Shown: positions 1-14,564, counted from the stretch's first letter. The stretch is DNA of 64,000 bases from Cercospora beticola (GCF_033473495.1 NC_088941.1:2356001-2420000), one strand, 5' to 3'. Translations and numbers: made by a program. The notes: generated from the letters alone by a model not told the origin.

Positions 1-285
1 AGGGAAAGCATCGCTAGCGACCTGATGAAGCTGCATTCCACGCAGACCGCTCGTCGAAATCACGTATCACAACTATGTTCGTGCTCGAGCATCAGTCGTG
101 TTCACCCAACTGCCATGCTCCAGGCAAATCTCAGACACGGGCTTTTGGGTCGTAACAAGAGCCGTCCGCCATCACGCCTGGTATTTCGATGCTGATGTTC
201 GGGCTACTGATCGCTACGCAAAAGTGAACACGGTGTGTATACTCTCCGTAGCCGTTCGTTCCAATGGCTTTCTCGATGAAACCCC

Positions 286-699
286 TCAAAGTCGGTGATC
301 GTCAGAGTACGGAACCTCGTAGTCCGGCATGCACTCATTGCAACACCTGAAGCGTGTCTGGACCGTATTGTCGACGCACGAAACAGGATGAGCCCATCGT
401 TCCTGGTCGTGATGGAAGCTGTTATGGCCAATAGTCTTGACAGATAGAGGTGCTGCCATCTGCACCTGCAATTGCAAGATCGAGGTGAACGTGGCGTGGC
501 TCACTCCGTGACGAAAACAATTACGGAGCCTGGCATGCTCGCGGAAGACACTTGACTGAGAATGGAAACATGAGTCGGTTGTACAAAATCGTACACTAAT
601 CCTTCGGGTCGTCTGGTAGCGTCGACCGTCAGAGCTCTCGTATTGCAGCTCTGTATCGCATTTGACACATGCTGCGTCGCCGTAGGCTTTTGTATCCAT
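286..699 (-). CDS. Possible cysteine-rich ORF, unrecognised
   Basis: An open frame of 137 codons from an ATG at 699. It holds about 10 cysteines, including a CxxC near the start and RCCNEC near the end, spread over the whole length. I see no signal peptide and no known domain. A splice acceptor-like TTGCAG lies about two thirds along, so the true gene could be spliced and shorter. Its length is only a little above chance for this base composition. I do not recognise it and give it little weight. Confidence 0.25.
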   Translation of the reverse strand: MDTKAYGDAACVKCDTELQYESSDGRRYQTTRRISVRFCTTDSCFHSQSSVFREHARLRNCFRHGVSHATFTSILQLQVQMAAPLSVKTIGHNSFHHDQERWAHPVSCVDNTVQTRFRCCNECMPDYEVPYSDDHRL

Positions 700-1482
700 G
701 CAAATCCACTGTCGTTGGTTCAAACTCTGTAAATTTGGTCGAGAAGTCTACTACATGAATCCCATGCGGCAAAAGGCTAGATCCTACGCCTTGAGGCCTG
801 ATACCAAGTCATATTTGCCTCATGACTACCTAGCGGCACATATTGCAAGCAGACTATCACAATTGAGGGCTCGTCTGGATCGATGAACTTTGCGCCGTGA
901 ATCACGCTGCGGCGTGACAAACTATCTTCGAGTGTTCACTATGTCTGGGTCTGTAAATGAGCCGCTGAGGATTGTGTTGTCGTCGATGGCTCTCAAGGTC
1001 TACAGCGATGGTGCTGCTTTGAACCAATCCATCGTCTTGGAACCGTGCGTGACTAAGACGATATTGACTATCACGAAAGTAAGTTTGTGTTAGCCCTCAT
1101 TCTGTTGCAACGTACATCAGAAGACACGAGATCTTGACGTTGTCTCTCGCGGGGAAAGGCAGGATAATTTTAGTTGCTTGCTGCATCGTGGGTGAGATTT
1201 GTCCTCCAGGGAGATCCAATAGAGCAAAGACCTCTTCGGGCAAATGCTCTTTTTTATCTCTCGTACAATTCTTCCGCCAAGTATGACGAGCCGTGGACAT
1301 CCGCCGTCTCTGCTGACTCCCCCTCCAGCGAGAATGGTGGCCGGTGTGTCGCTGTTGGATTGCATTCCGCAGAACATTTAAAGCTGGACTTGGTCCATGC
1401 AAGATTTCTTCTTCACAGTCGAACACCACAACAATCAATCTATCTTCCCAGCCGAAGAACACAACAATCTAACGAACTCAAG
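700..1482. other. Intergenic, no gene seen
   Basis: Only short unsupported frames on both strands. The right end is presumably the promoter and leader of the secreted-protein gene at 1483, where a run rich in CA and AACA precedes the ATG. Confidence 0.5.
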
Positions 1483-2080
1483 ATGCTCAAATTCTTCCTC
1501 GTGCTGCTACTCTGCACCATTCAAGGTCCGTGAAATCACAGCGACAGCGTATCGCTGCTGCAATCCAACCGAAGTCACACACTGAGCCAACTTGAAAGTA
1601 TCAGGAGCACTATGCCTGCCACGCCCTGCACCGGAAGACTTGAGCGCGAACTATTGCTATGGCAGGATAGTTTTTGGAAAATGCCACACCTTTTATAATC
1701 CACCCATCAGAAATGCGCAGACCTTGAACATACGAATGAACAGGAACGGTACAACGACAAACGCACAAGACAACGTTATACAGGCCGAGACTTTATTGAG
1801 CACCCACAACCAACACCGAATCGTCGTTTCCACGGCGCAGGGCTACACGCTCCCTGTACACGCAGATATCAATGTAATCATCACGGTGGGCAACCATGTC
1901 TACGGGCGCCCAACTGGACAGATCATAGATGCCAGCGTGCCCAACGTATTATACACCTTCTCGAATGCAGACATACAGGGGCTTTTCCACAATGCGGGAA
2001 ACAATGCGGACCATGTTACGATCACGGTCAAGTATACAATCGATCAAGAATTGAAACGAAAGAAAGCGCAGGCTGTGTAG
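1483..2080 (+). CDS. Small secreted protein, two exons
   Basis: Exon 1 is 1483-1525 and exon 2 is 1605-2080, joined across a 79-nt GT...AG intron in exact phase (1 nt plus 2 nt makes a Gly codon). The product is 172 aa. It opens with a clear signal peptide (MLKFFLVLLLCTIQG, cleavage near residues 18-20); the second exon alone has no signal, which supports the join. The mature part has two cysteines (about 32 and 41), probable N-glycosylation sites, and a beta-rich, Val/Ile-rich second half, then a Lys-rich tail. No domain is recognised. A wall or apoplastic role is inferred from the signal only. Confidence 0.6.
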
Positions 2081-2930
2081 CGTACCTCTGGGAAGCCTGC
2101 GCTACAGCACAAGGGACGCGTAACTTTCTGGATTGAAGAGCACATCTTCGCTTTGTGGAGCGCTTGTATTGGGCACGATTGTACACGATAGCATCAAATG
2201 ATTTTCTTGCATTACCACAACCAGAATATCCCATTTCAGTCCCATCACACACAACTCTGCTGAACATCGGCTTGAAGACGGCTGCAACACAGACAGCGAG
2301 TTATGTGCAAAGCTGAGCAACAAGAATGACTGTGAGGCGAGACGTTAACAGGCTGCGGAAACTGGGTGGTGCCGGGCTGTGTAGAGATGTGACGACAGCC
2401 TCTGAGCTATGTAGAAAAGAAGACAAGCAAGAACCAAACACCGCTCGATGCGCTTGCAAGCTCATCGAACACTGAGAATCGCGGCCCTCAAGACCATCGA
2501 ACCAAATGCAGACCAAAAGCTCATCAAATCATGCCTTCAGAGCCAGCGTGCGCAGTGTTCGTTGGTGGAAGACTCCTAGTGCGAATTTCCTCCAGCTCGA
2601 CCGTCTACTTCCAGCAGACTATTAATCCATTGTGACACAAAATGGCGGCTCAAGGCCGGCACGTATGACTTCGAGTGATGCTACGATTGACAATTGGAAA
2701 GGCGTGACAATGACCGCATTCATCGTGTCGTCTTCGGTTCGAAGGGAATTTCACTCGTAGTGTTGCTCAACTGCGCTTTGCTGCTGTTGCAAGTTGTGTG
2801 CCTAGACCGTTCATTTACGGATGTGCAAATCTATGATGACCTCGTTTCTTTGCTACATGGAGCCTTCTCCAAACTTCAGGCTCTAGCTGCATGGTAAGTG
2901 AATCGCTTCCGAAATTCTTTGCAACGCACA
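2081..2930. other. Convergent intergenic region
   Basis: Lies between the 3' ends of the secreted-protein gene and the GH106-like gene, and must carry both 3' UTRs. I see no supported gene or repeat. Confidence 0.5.
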
Positions 2931-5900
2931 TCATGATACTATGGTGACGCTGTAGGGAATAATATTCACCGGAGCAACCAACCCTTGCATTTGCTCATCA
3001 GGAGGTAAAGCAGTCATTGTTACTGGAGCTCCTTCAACCATTATGCTCGTCCAGTGCTCCCTAACGGCTCCTCCAAGTGTCGTAGACACCACAACTCTGA
3101 CCTCATTGCTTCCAACACGCAAGTACTCACTGATATCGCAGCTCGGCGCCGTGGGATCGAGAGGCGGCAGCTGATTATCGTTGATCCACACCCGGGCAGT
3201 GTGAAGAATAAAGCCAAGATCAATCTCAGCACCATTCGACCGTGCTCCAGACAATGGCCAGTCGAACGAAGCTGTGTAGAAGCCACGACCGGACGTATTT
3301 CGAAGAGTATTAGAAATCGTAGACCAAGACTTCAGCTCTGTTATCTGGAATGTCTCATTCGTTTTCAATGAATCGTAGGAGTCGTCAGATCCAGTGCGAG
3401 AGGCGTTGGGAGGTAGCCAAGATTCGACAATGAGAGTCCAATTCTCTAGTTCGAGAGCATGGGGAGCGGCTTCGAGCTGAATCACTCGTCCATCAAGCAG
3501 CTTCAAGTCTCGAGCAGTCTCGCGGTTCTGAACTCGAAGCACGTTCCCTTCTGTCGTATCATGCAACGACACGCCTGGTGGAAGACCGAAGCATTCGCAA
3601 CGAGGGGTTTCGTCCTTGTGGAAAGCCAGAATCAAGGTTTGGTTGCCTGCAATAGTGAGGGGGATCGTGATGCCATCGTCACTCACTCGACAAGTCCGCA
3701 CGGCGATCGACGTTCCGGTCCATCCGTCGTACAAATAAGGAGCACCTTGCACGGCAAACCGAACCGTTCCGTTTGAGGTGCCCTCTCCATGAGGTCTTCC
3801 GACGGCGTCGTTGTACAGGATCACTGTGATCCGACGTTCGTTCTCATCCTCCCGCCAGTAGGTCTGCCACAGCCCTTCGGTCGACACCAAAGCTTTGGGC
3901 GTCAGACCAACGACCGATCGAAGAGACTCGGCAAGGTCGTTTTCGGGGACAACAAAGAAGTTATGCAGATTCGCCATCCGTTGAAGAATAGATGCGATTT
4001 CGATACGGTTCTTCTGTTCAGAATGGGTTGACACCTGCTGGGGAAGTCCTCCAACAAAGACTACTTTGAGCCCTTGCAAAGCCCACTCTGCAACTCTCTG
4101 TGCCCCGAGTAAGGTCATGGTGTCATTTCTGCGAATCACAAGAGCCTTGAAAGCCTGGCGATCTGGAGCCAGAACGCCATGTCTGACGTAGGCGTTGCTC
4201 AGATCGAAATTGCTCGGGCTGATATATTCGTAGGTGAAACCTGTGTGTAGTGTTATCAACAGCTCAAAGCATAATCGCTGACAGGACTGACCAATTTTGT
4301 CCATTTCTGACACATTGTACTTCGGCAAAGTGATATATGTTGTCAAATCATGGATCCAGAATGCTACATCCATCTTTGGCACACCACTTTGAGCTATGGG
4401 CTGCATTCTTGACGTCCAGCTCATGTAGTCGTTATAATACTCCCAGGCCGGTTGCCGCGGTCCGTGCATGGAGGAGAAGCGATAATAGAATGTTGTATAG
4501 CCGGGCCAACTGGTGTTGGGATAGTTGCCAGAGTATGGATATCCGTGGTAGACCATTCTGTTGGCGCCTCCCATGATGGAGCGTTTAACATCAGAAATGA
4601 GCTCTGGAAGCGTTTGCGTATATGCTGCCGCATACTCGGCTCCTAATTCGTTGCTGACGATATTCAGTCCAGCCAAGTTCGCTGGCCCAGAGAACTGTCT
4701 GTATACATCAACTGAGCCTTGGAATGCCAGCGACTCACACTCCGGAACATCGACTGCGGGGACGTTGGCTGCCATTTCCATCGGAAGGTTGTAGACGACT
4801 TGTGCGCTGTACCTGCAGTTCAGCCCGTTCCTCGCCCAATCTGATAATGTATCCAAATAGACTCGATTTAGTGCTGTGAGCTACGAATTGGTCAGCGTCA
4901 ACATCTAAGCAAGCTTTGGAAATGTTCTTACCGTCGTCCAATAGTCGTGCAAGTAGTGTTGACCCTCATCATCATCGCTGGTAAAGAATTGATCAGGCGA
5001 CGGCAATGGGCCAGGGTCCTGCGACACGTGCGAGAAGATCAGTGGCAGAAACTTCGTGAAGTCGTACCCAATGAGGGACTGAAACGCCTGTAGCATGTTT
5101 GGAGTCCACCAGACGGCGACCCCAGCACCAAATTCCATGCTGTCTTCCCAAGCCAAGTTGCCGACGTCACGAAGCAATTGACGAAGGTCGTCGTCCAACA
5201 TCGTGTTCTCCCAGAAGTCGATGAGAAGCTGAGCTCCTGCGACAGAAAAATGGTCGTTGACCCAAGATCCATTTTGGATGTAGCTGCCTACTGGCGTCTG
5301 CGGGACCTGTACGATTCGTTCCGGACTGATTTGCTCGCGATACCCGGAGAACTTTTCATAGAAAGCGAAAAGGCGATGTTCAATCCCTGTCTCGTTGTGT
5401 GGAAACTCAATGTTTAGGCTGCCATCTTGAGCCACAGCGTCGGACACGTCTTTAAGCGACCGGGTCTCCAGGATATGTCTCGTGCCATTAGTATAAACGG
5501 TCCCGAGAAAATCAGGGTTCGTCGAGATATTGACAGGCTGCTGCTCAAGCACCAGTGCTGTGGAGGCAGCGACCAGCTTTCCAGAGCCCCAACCGGGCAA
5601 CTTGCCACTGAAAGACCCACCAAGTGGAATCCAGACGTTGAATGGCACGAGATCGTACTGTAATCCCTCGGTCTCGGGCTCCGCAGGGACGCCAGATCCT
5701 TGATTCGGGCCAAGAGCAAAGTCCATCAATAGTCCGTGATCTTTTGCAGCCTGAAATGCAGTACGAGTAGTATTGATCCAGGCCTCTGTACCCCAGCCAA
5801 ATTTGGACCAGTCTGCACGTGATGTAGCCGGGTCAGACTGCGTGCCTCCATAGTTGTAGAAGCCGATGGGTTCCAGACCACCGGCACCAACTTCTTTGAG

Positions 5901-6077
5901 TAGAGCGATGTCTTTTGCAATGACTTCCGGAGACGCTGTAGCATCTGGCACCCAGTATCTGAAGAAGGGTCGGAAGGCCAATGGTGGGTTCAGGAAAGAG
6001 TCATAAACAGACTCAGGCTGCACAGTACATCCCAGCGCAAGCGCGGGCAACATCGAGAGCGAGACCAGAATCTTCAT
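2931..6077 (-). CDS. Secreted GH106-like alpha-L-rhamnosidase
   Basis: Three exons: 6077-4932, 4880-4292 and 4240-2931, 1014 aa. Both introns are 51 nt. Intron 1 (4931-4881) joins in phase 0. Intron 2 (4291-4241) is free of stops and in frame; removing it restores a smooth DKIGFTYEYISPSNF stretch. I start at the ATG at 6077 because the protein then opens with a signal peptide (MKILVSLSMLPALALG); the longer frame upstream is basic and looks untranslated. The N-terminal region has the FRYW...AGGLEPIGFYNYGG pattern of fungal members of glycoside hydrolase family 106, which release terminal L-rhamnose from plant polysaccharides and glycosides. The last about 150 residues look like a beta-sandwich sugar-binding domain. 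Family assignment is from memory of the pattern; substrate is inferred. Confidence 0.75.
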
Positions 6078-7878
6078 CGTATCGGGAATTCGTTGAAGAC
6101 TCAATTTCTCTGCGACACATTTTGCAACGCGTCTTCTGATATATCGATTTTCGGACCGTCCAGGCTGCAAGATTCCGACATGTCAGTAGTAACATCATTC
6201 AATGTAATATTTTTTATTCTTCAACCCACTTAAAGTCGTGAACGGACAGACGTATCAACGTATCAACGTATAGACGTATTCACGTATATACTAGCGGCTA
6301 CATGTACCCACTATGGAGGCGCAGCATCTGCACAACGCGCCGCGAGAACCAATGAGGACCCGGCATTCCACTTTTACGCACCATACACTGTCGTCTACAT
6401 TAGGCACCAATGTAGGGTCCGCCATGGGTGCAGAATGCTAAGACAGTGTGACAAGCCTTTAAAAAGCATGATATTGATAAATAGCTCTATCTGGCAATTG
6501 GATATAGCCAACACTGCTCCGTTCTGATCAAAGCTTGTCGCACAACTATCGGCTGCGGCTCCACATGCACATTGAGGAGCCTCTTGCTACAAGTTCCGCT
6601 TAATTTAGCGTCACAGGTTCTTATGTCATGCGCAAAATGAGACCTGTGTTGTTCTCGTTGCACTCAAAGACACTCTTGAACATTCCAGACTATTGTGTCT
6701 TACTCGGCTTCTCGAACCTGCTGTGGCATTCTTCATCGCAGGGTGCCTAGACGGAGGTGTGAAATGCTCGCATGCCGCAGAGCCCAAGCCTGGTGTGACG
6801 ATTGATCTGGCAAATTTGAGCAACATGTGGGCAAGGAGAGTACGCATTCACGCAATGATGTAGTTTTTGAGAGGACTGTTTCTATGGCGTCGGTACGTGG
6901 CGTCAATAGACAGCCATTGCAACCTGTGCGAGGAGCTTGACACTTGTGTGTCGGCAAAATCGGGCTGCACGGGTGGTTATACTTGCAGTGCTGACAATAA
7001 CTTTTCGTATTCGACAACCACAATAAGGCAGTCGCCAAGAGATTCATGTCAGCATGACTGTGCTTGCTCGTCTTCTGCTCAACGCACCCTTGCTTGCTTC
7101 GACCGCTCGATGCCGATTACTTTATCACTGGAGGCAGGAACTTCACACATTGCACTTGTGGATCCCGTGCTAGCTTCACGAATACTGTGTACAGAGAAGA
7201 ACCGCAGGAAAAGAGGTGAGAAACTGGCACCGAGCTCGTCGGATTACTCCCACGTCTGAGATGCGGTAAACTCATACAAGGTTATGTGTTCATGAAAACG
7301 CCAAGAAGCAACAGTTCGTGTTCGCTCAGGATAGTCTTGTTCCACGTCTGTTTTCGACATCTGCAGTATGAAGAACTGCAGTTTGGTAGACCGGGGTGAA
7401 CGAAAGATATTTTCGACGTCCTCCTGATCGACTCCGGCGTGCCACATGGATGCCCATATCAACGCGAGCAAATTGGCATTTACTTTGCACGACGTTCGAT
7501 GCATGAGACGATTGTGATCTGTCATCAGGACCTTTACCGCCACTGTCAGATGAATCACAGAGGTGCAATCGCGACCCTCGTGCAATCATGCAAACAAAAC
7601 GAGAGCACGACTCTCGAGCTGACTCTTGGTTCCATTGTTCAGGCTTACTGGTAAATATATCCTTTCCTTCGTGTCCATGCAGCGTCTCGTATTGCACGAG
7701 CACAGCAACTTGATCATGGCCATGTATCCCGGCTAACGTTTGCAAACGATGTCAGCAAGGAGGAAGAGATATAGACACCTCTAACTCGCTGGCTGAACGT
7801 CGCGACAGCCCGGCATCTGCCTATCGTCAACTGCATTCTCTCTGGATACAGTCATTTACCAAAGCGATCAGGACTACA
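6078..7878. other. Intergenic 1.8 kb left of the retroelement nest
   Basis: No convincing gene on either strand. It should include the promoter of the GH106-like gene near 6078-6300. Base composition is ordinary up to the first LTR, so the RIP-like decay stops sharply at the element border. Confidence 0.5.
6250..6290. repeat. Short CGTAT tandem motif in promoter
   Basis: Five close copies of ACGTAT, the first ones spaced 8 nt (CGTATCAA repeated), about 175-215 bp upstream of the GH106-like start. It could be a simple-sequence tract or clustered factor sites. The sequence alone does not decide. Confidence 0.35.
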
Positions 7879-7883
7879 AGGGG

Positions 7884-8063
7884 TGTCGGTTTGGCCATGG
7901 CAGCCACCTCGCATGAACCGGAATCAGCCCTAACTGCCGGTTCTTCCGTTCCGGCAGTGGTATATAGAGCCAGCTCGTTCGCTACCTTCTATAGAATCAG
8001 ACATCTTTATTATACCGACTTTGACACTTGATCGAATACCCTCTGTAGAGGAGCCTACCTATA
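7884..8063 (+). repeat. Left LTR of outer element, 180 bp
   Basis: Begins TGTCGG and ends CCTATA, the last two bases being CA changed to TA. It differs from the right LTR at 10 positions by eye, all transitions. Confidence 0.92.
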
Positions 8064-9209
8064 CTAATTAGTATAAGGTCTTTATTGATTCTTACGCAAA
8101 TTGGCTAGCTAGAAGAGTGTAATTAGAACGAGGTTAAACCTACGTATAGCATCGTTAGGACCTTAATCAACCTCTAATTATAGCTAATTCTTAGCAAAAC
8201 TACGTCTAGTATAGTATCTTAGACGTATAGCTACTAACGGAGATACTAAAACCTACGTCCTTTAGATTAATTTAATATCTATAGTACGAAGTATTAACTA
8301 TACGAAAGGGGATTACCTACGTATAGTATCGTTAGGACCTCCGAGTAGCTACTACTATACTATACGTACGTACGTAGTAATAACGATACTATAATAATAT
8401 TAGAACTACTAGAGAAGCTATAGAAGTTTAGCGATTTAATTAATACTAGTAACTAGAAGTATACCGAACTAGATAATTAAGCGACGCCGGAAGTTATCTA
8501 TAATTAGATCGTACGCTTCCTTAATAACCTTATCTTTTATTATAATAGAGCGCTATTTAAAGAAGCCGTAGATACTTTTAGCTACCTTACTAGCGAGTAA
8601 TAGGAGGTAACCGATAGACGATTACTCCGCGAACTAATTAATACGCTATACTACCGAGGAGTTCTCGTTTTAATTACTAAATAAACTCTAGTAATACGTA
8701 TTAGATAGGCGCTAGAACTAGAAGAATACTAACTCTAGCTAGAAGACGAGGTAAAGTAATAACGTAATACTCTTAGCTTTTATAAACGATTAATTTATAG
8801 CTCTTAGCGAGCTACTAAACTATAATAGTCTCGCTAATACGAGGAGCGATTAGCCTCGAGATAAGTAACTAGTTTACTAGTACTAAGGCTAGCGACGATA
8901 GCGATACTAGTACTACTAGTAAGTAGCGATATAATTAACTCTAAGAACTTGCCGGAATAACTAGTTCTTAGAAGCTAAGAACTAATTCTACTACCGACTA
9001 GTAACTCTACCTATATCTCTTAGAACGAATACTCTAGCTAGAACTAAAACTCTACTAGTAATTAAATAAAATAAACTACTATATTTCTAGAGTTTAATAA
9101 AAGTAAGGCTACTACGAACTTTAATAAGCTCTATACTAATTAGAAGAAGTACTCTAGAGCTAAATACGAGATACTAGTAACCTACCTAATTCGGTTTAAT
9201 AAACGCTAC

Positions 9210-9439
9210 TATTGAATTGTATTCTCGTAGACACTCGTCGGATAGGTATAATATAGTAGAAGTAGAGACAATAAGTAGGAACTAACCGAGTTAATTATAT
9301 TTGTTAGTTATAGGTTGCATCTTACTCCTAAGATAGGCATTAGCTAGGTTATATAACCTAGTGTTATATAACCTATATTACCTAACTCTAATCCCTAAAG
9401 TGTCTCTTAGAATATCTAACTAGACTACACTTTCTAATA
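9210..9439 (-). repeat. 3' LTR of the second-family outer copy
   Basis: Reads TATTGAATTG... to CTTTCTAATA on the plus strand, the reverse complement of the inner LTRs apart from transitions. Confidence 0.9.
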
Positions 9440-12400
9440 CTCCTACTTAGGCTAGATAGTCTTCTGCCTATATTCCTATATTTAAATCTATCCCTAAATT
9501 ATAATAAGTTATTAGGTGCTATAGTTATATAGTTAGAGCTATATACCTAATCTATCTTAGTTTAACTCCTTAGCCTAGTATCGTATATCCCGTAGTAACG
9601 TTATTACTAGAGTATATACCTTTTATTTCTCCTCTAGGCTTTTCCCTTTTAGACTATATATAGATTCCTAGACTCTAATTACTTATTATATATAGCAAGC
9701 TACTTCTCCTATAGTATAACTCCTAGGCTTAGTTTTATATTTACCGTAATATCTCTAATATTATAGTACGTATCTTTTGTTAATTATCCTAAGGTCTAGA
9801 GTTTAATCTATAGTTAGAGTATAAATCTTTTGCCTTTCCCTATATAAGCTAGAGTTGTTTTATAAACTCCTAAAACTATAGCCTATTCTTTAGTTTAGTT
9901 AGGCTATTAGCTACTATCTCTTTTATTAGAATATATTCTACTATAACCTTCCTCTGCTACTAGAGATATCTAATATAGTTATATATAATATTAATATATT
10001 TAGATCTCTTATAGATATATATATCCTTAATAAGAGTTAAAGCTACCTAATTGTCTCCTATAATTTATACTAGCTTTAGTTCTCTTACTATATTAGGATA
10101 TACTTTTATAGTTAGTTAGAATAGGCATTCTCCTACTAACTCTATATAGTCTATCTCCCTTAAGAGTACTACTAGGAACTAAGATTGCTTTATATATATA
10201 TTTATAGCTATATACTTAGCTTCTATTATTAATATTATAATAGACTTTTGCTTCCTACTTATCTAAGAAACTAGGGCTCTATAAAGGAAGAAGATGCTCC
10301 TAAGGATTAAGACTCTATCTGCTTTATCTATTATATAGTTAGAGTCTAAATATCCTATTAGGCTTCCTCTATTTCTTCTAAATATTAGTTCTAAGTCTTA
10401 GAATAACCTTAGGTACCTTACTAGTTTCTTTAGAGCTTATATATACCTCTTAGTTAGGTCTAAGATATATAAGTTTAACCTTCTAAGAGAGAAAGCAATA
10501 TCTAGTCTTATTATAACTATAGGCTATATCTAGGTACTAGTTTAGCTTTAGTACTCTGTCTTATTCTCTCTCTTATTATATAAGCCTATTAGTTTTAGGC
10601 TATTATAACTATCTATTAGTAAGAGAGTTAGGTTAGCTATTTCCTTAGTTATTCCTAGCTTTATAAGGTTCTTCTAGATAAAGTATTCTTAATTAAGCTT
10701 TAGAGTTCTAGCTTATCTATCTCTTATTAACTTTATCCTAAGGATTTTCTCTAGTTCTCTAAGATCTTTAATCTTAAATACCTTGCCTAGCTATTCCTTA
10801 AACTAAAGTATATCTTCTAGCTTTAGTACTATAATTAGAATATTATCTATATAGGTTAGAATTAGAATATTCCTTTCCTAGTAGATAAGAAGGTATAGGT
10901 CTACTTCTAATTATATAAACCTAATCTGTTTTAACTTTAAGATATAGAGTTTGTTCTAGTCTCTTACTACTTGCTTTAGTCTATATAAGCTTCTTAGGAT
11001 TTATAGGACTATATTAGGTAGAATCTTAACTCCTAGTAGTAGAATTATAAAGATTTCTTCTTAAAGTTTACTCTTAGTAAATATATTATTTATATCTACT
11101 TAGTAGAGTTCTAGATCCTTCTTATAAACTATAGCTATAAATACTTTTAAGGTATTATGCCTAACTATTAGTATAAAGGTCTCCTAGAAATTAACTCTAA
11201 ATTTCTAAGAGAAACCTTTTATAACTAGTCTTGCTTTAAACTTCTTAATAGCTCTACTAATTAATCTCTTTATATTAAATACCTACTTAGATATAATAAG
11301 GTTTGCTTCTTTAAGTAGAATAACCTTTATCTAGGTATTATTACTTCTTAATATAGTTAGTTCCTTTTAGACTATATCCTCCTATATATATCTCTATTTA
11401 GGATCCTAAATTGCCTCTTTATAGGACTTTAGAATAGGTACCTCTTGTCTCTATATAGAGACTTAAGGAGCAATTGCTATAAATATAGACTTCTAGACCT
11501 CTAATAGGGCTTCCTAAATCTACTCCTATTCTTAGCTTTAAACTTAGCTTAGGAATGCCTTATAATACTTAGTACTAGGCTCCTCCTTCTATCTATATTC
11601 TCTCTATCTTTTCTAAAGTACTTATCTTATTACTATACTATAAGCTTTTAGCTCTAGGCCTAGTTCTTTATCTAAAATAGATCTTCTTCTCTTTTAGCTA
11701 TAGATTTAGTTATAGTTCCTCTCTTAATCTCTATTTCCTTATAGGTCCTACTATATAATATTTAATCCTTTTGCTTTAGAATATAGTCTCCTACTAGTAC
11801 TAGGACTAGCTTATCTATTAACTTCCTAGCTTAGCTTAGGTAGTTTAGTAGTTCTACTTTTCTCCTACTAGAGTTATAGTTCTCTAGAGTTTTCTTCTTC
11901 TAGATCCTCTATCCTCTAGTACTCCTTCTTATCCTTTAGTAGAAGTAGTAACTATATAAAGAGTATTTAGCTAGGACCTATAGGTTTAGTTACTATAGCT
12001 ATAGGTATAGTAGCTATAGAAAGTATAACTACTATTAGCTTCTTTAGAGGTCTACTAACTAGGTTTCTAATAGGTATACTACTTGCTTAATTAAGCTTAG
12101 GAATATTTAGCTCTATATCTCCTTCTTTCTTATACTTAAACTAAGTAGTAGTATTATAGGCTTTAATAGCTCTTATATTAGGCTCCTAGAAGAGCTATAT
12201 TTTAGTAGTATTAGGAATATACCTAATAAATATAGTATCTTTGCTTCTATTTATTAGTTTATCTAATCTTATTTCTACTAGCTAGGACTTAGGATCTATA
12301 TAGACTACTACTTTATAACTCTAAACTCTAAAGTATAATACTAAGAGTTAAATGCCTAAAAAGGCTTCCTTAGGTAATACCTTAAATCTATTAATTTCTA

Positions 12401-14564
12401 GGCTATTAGGAAGGGAATTTCTAATAACTATATAGGCTACTAATGCTTCTAGCTAGAATTTAATAGGTATATAGGCATCTTCTAGTATTGCTCTTATATA
12501 GTCTTTAGAAGTTTAGATTAACCTCTTAACTACTCTATTCTAGATAGAGTTATATACTTTAGTTATATAGAAGGAAATTCTATATTCCTTCTCCTACTAC
12601 TTTAGTATAGTAAGAAGCTCTTTTGCTCTATTACTCCTTATAATCTAGAGGGGATTTCCCGATTATAGCTTAGCTTTTACTTTCTAGTCTCTAAGAATAC
12701 TTAGTATATCTTCTCTAGACTTTATTAGGAAAGTCTATTTCTTTCTTAAAAAGTTATTAATAATCTTAAGCTACTATTTATATCCTAATCTTAAAATAGG
12801 TAAAGGACTATAGATATTAATAGAAACTAGAGACAACTTTTAGAGTTTCCTCTTAGTTTCTTTCCCTCTATATTTCTTTATCTTTGCTAAGAAATATACT
12901 CTATAAGGTTAGTATTCCTTTAGAATAGGAATCTAAGCCTTTAAGTTAGATACTTTATATAGGTTTCTAAGAAGACTCTCTCTAAAATATATAAGTCTTC
13001 TATACTAAAGCTCCTACTATTCTTAGGTCTTTTCTTAGGCTTTAAAGGTATAGGCTTTATTCTCTTATTTTTAATTAAAGTATAATATTATAAGCTCCTA
13101 TAATATATTATTAATCTCCTTAATAAATAGTACTCCTCCTAATAGTTTTATCTAGATAACTAGTTTCCTAGATAATAAAATAAGTATAAATTTTAGTAGT
13201 TAAATACTATACTACTAGCTAAATTAGCTCTAAGAAACAAGATTTACTCCTAGACTAGGTATAAAGAGAACATTTTTAAGAATAATCTACTTTCCTTTTC
13301 TTCTATCTATTACTATATTTCCTATATATATAGCTATTAGATAGCTACCTCTAACCTTAATCTACTTTTTCCTCTAAAGAGGTTTTAGTTCTCTAAAAAG
13401 TAATTCTTAGTTAGTTATATATAATAAAGTATAGGAGTTAAGTAGCTATTTTAATAGTATATACTTGCCTTTTGCTTCTATAGTTAAGTATATAACTTTA
13501 TTAATATTATTATCTTCTAATAGAGATTAAGATACTTTAGATACTATAGAAGGTTCTATATCTTCTTAGGTAGTATATACTTTCTTAGAAAACTTCCTTA
13601 AGCTTTATCTCTTCTTAAAAGATTAGACTTTTAGATTAAGTTTCTTTACTATTTCTTTTAATACTTCTCTATTTAGTAAAGATCTCCTTCTAAATATACT
13701 TTCTCTAAGTAGTATTCTTCTCTTCTCTACTCTACTAGCCTATCTTAAGTTAATAGTTTTCTTAGCTTTATTAAGGTATAGATACTTAGTAATACCTCTA
13801 AAATGCTCCTCCTTATAGAGGTAGTATTTTAGCTTTATACTTTAGATTTCTCTTCTCTTAGTAAATATTACTATTTCTTATAACTAGTATCTATACTATA
13901 TTAACTCCTCTACTTTAAGGAGTTAGAGGATTTCTTTAGAGTCTAAGTTCTTCTAAGCTTAGATAGTCTACCTTATACTCTTATACTTAGCTAGAAGTAT
14001 AAAGAGCAAATACTTAATCCTTATATTAGGAGTTTTATAGTATAACTCCCTCTAGTTAATCTCTATAATCCTCCTTCTAAGATTACTAAGGTAGACCTAT
14101 AATTTCCTAATTATATCCTCTAGTTCTATCTTAAAGGTTATAAATTCTTAGATAATAGCTATTATATATACCTATTAGACTTTGCTATATTTCCTATATA
14201 GCTTTATCTAGATATTATATACTCTTATCTTATCTATTACCTTATTTTAGTTATCTATATAAAGACTTTCTATTAGAATATAGATTGTCTTTATATTATC
14301 CTTCTACTATTTTAGGCTAAACTCTAAAAATATAGTGCCTTTCCCTTTGCTTAATAAAGCCTTAGATACTTTAGATTTAGCTAGAGTAGGTACTAATAAT
14401 CCCTTTAAGTCTAAGATTATCTAGAAGATTTCTTTTCCTCTAAGTATATTCTCCTATAGCTTAAACTATAGTCTCTAGTTCTCCTTTATTAGGATTAGTA
14501 TTCTCTTCCTATCTAATTTACTTATTAAATCTATTTCTACAAAATTAAATAAATAAATCTAAAC

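Noticed and set aside
6867..7745. Several frames of 70-139 codons on both strands between the GH106-like gene and the nest
   Set aside because: No domain, signal peptide or splice continuation; overlapping frames on both strands suggest chance.
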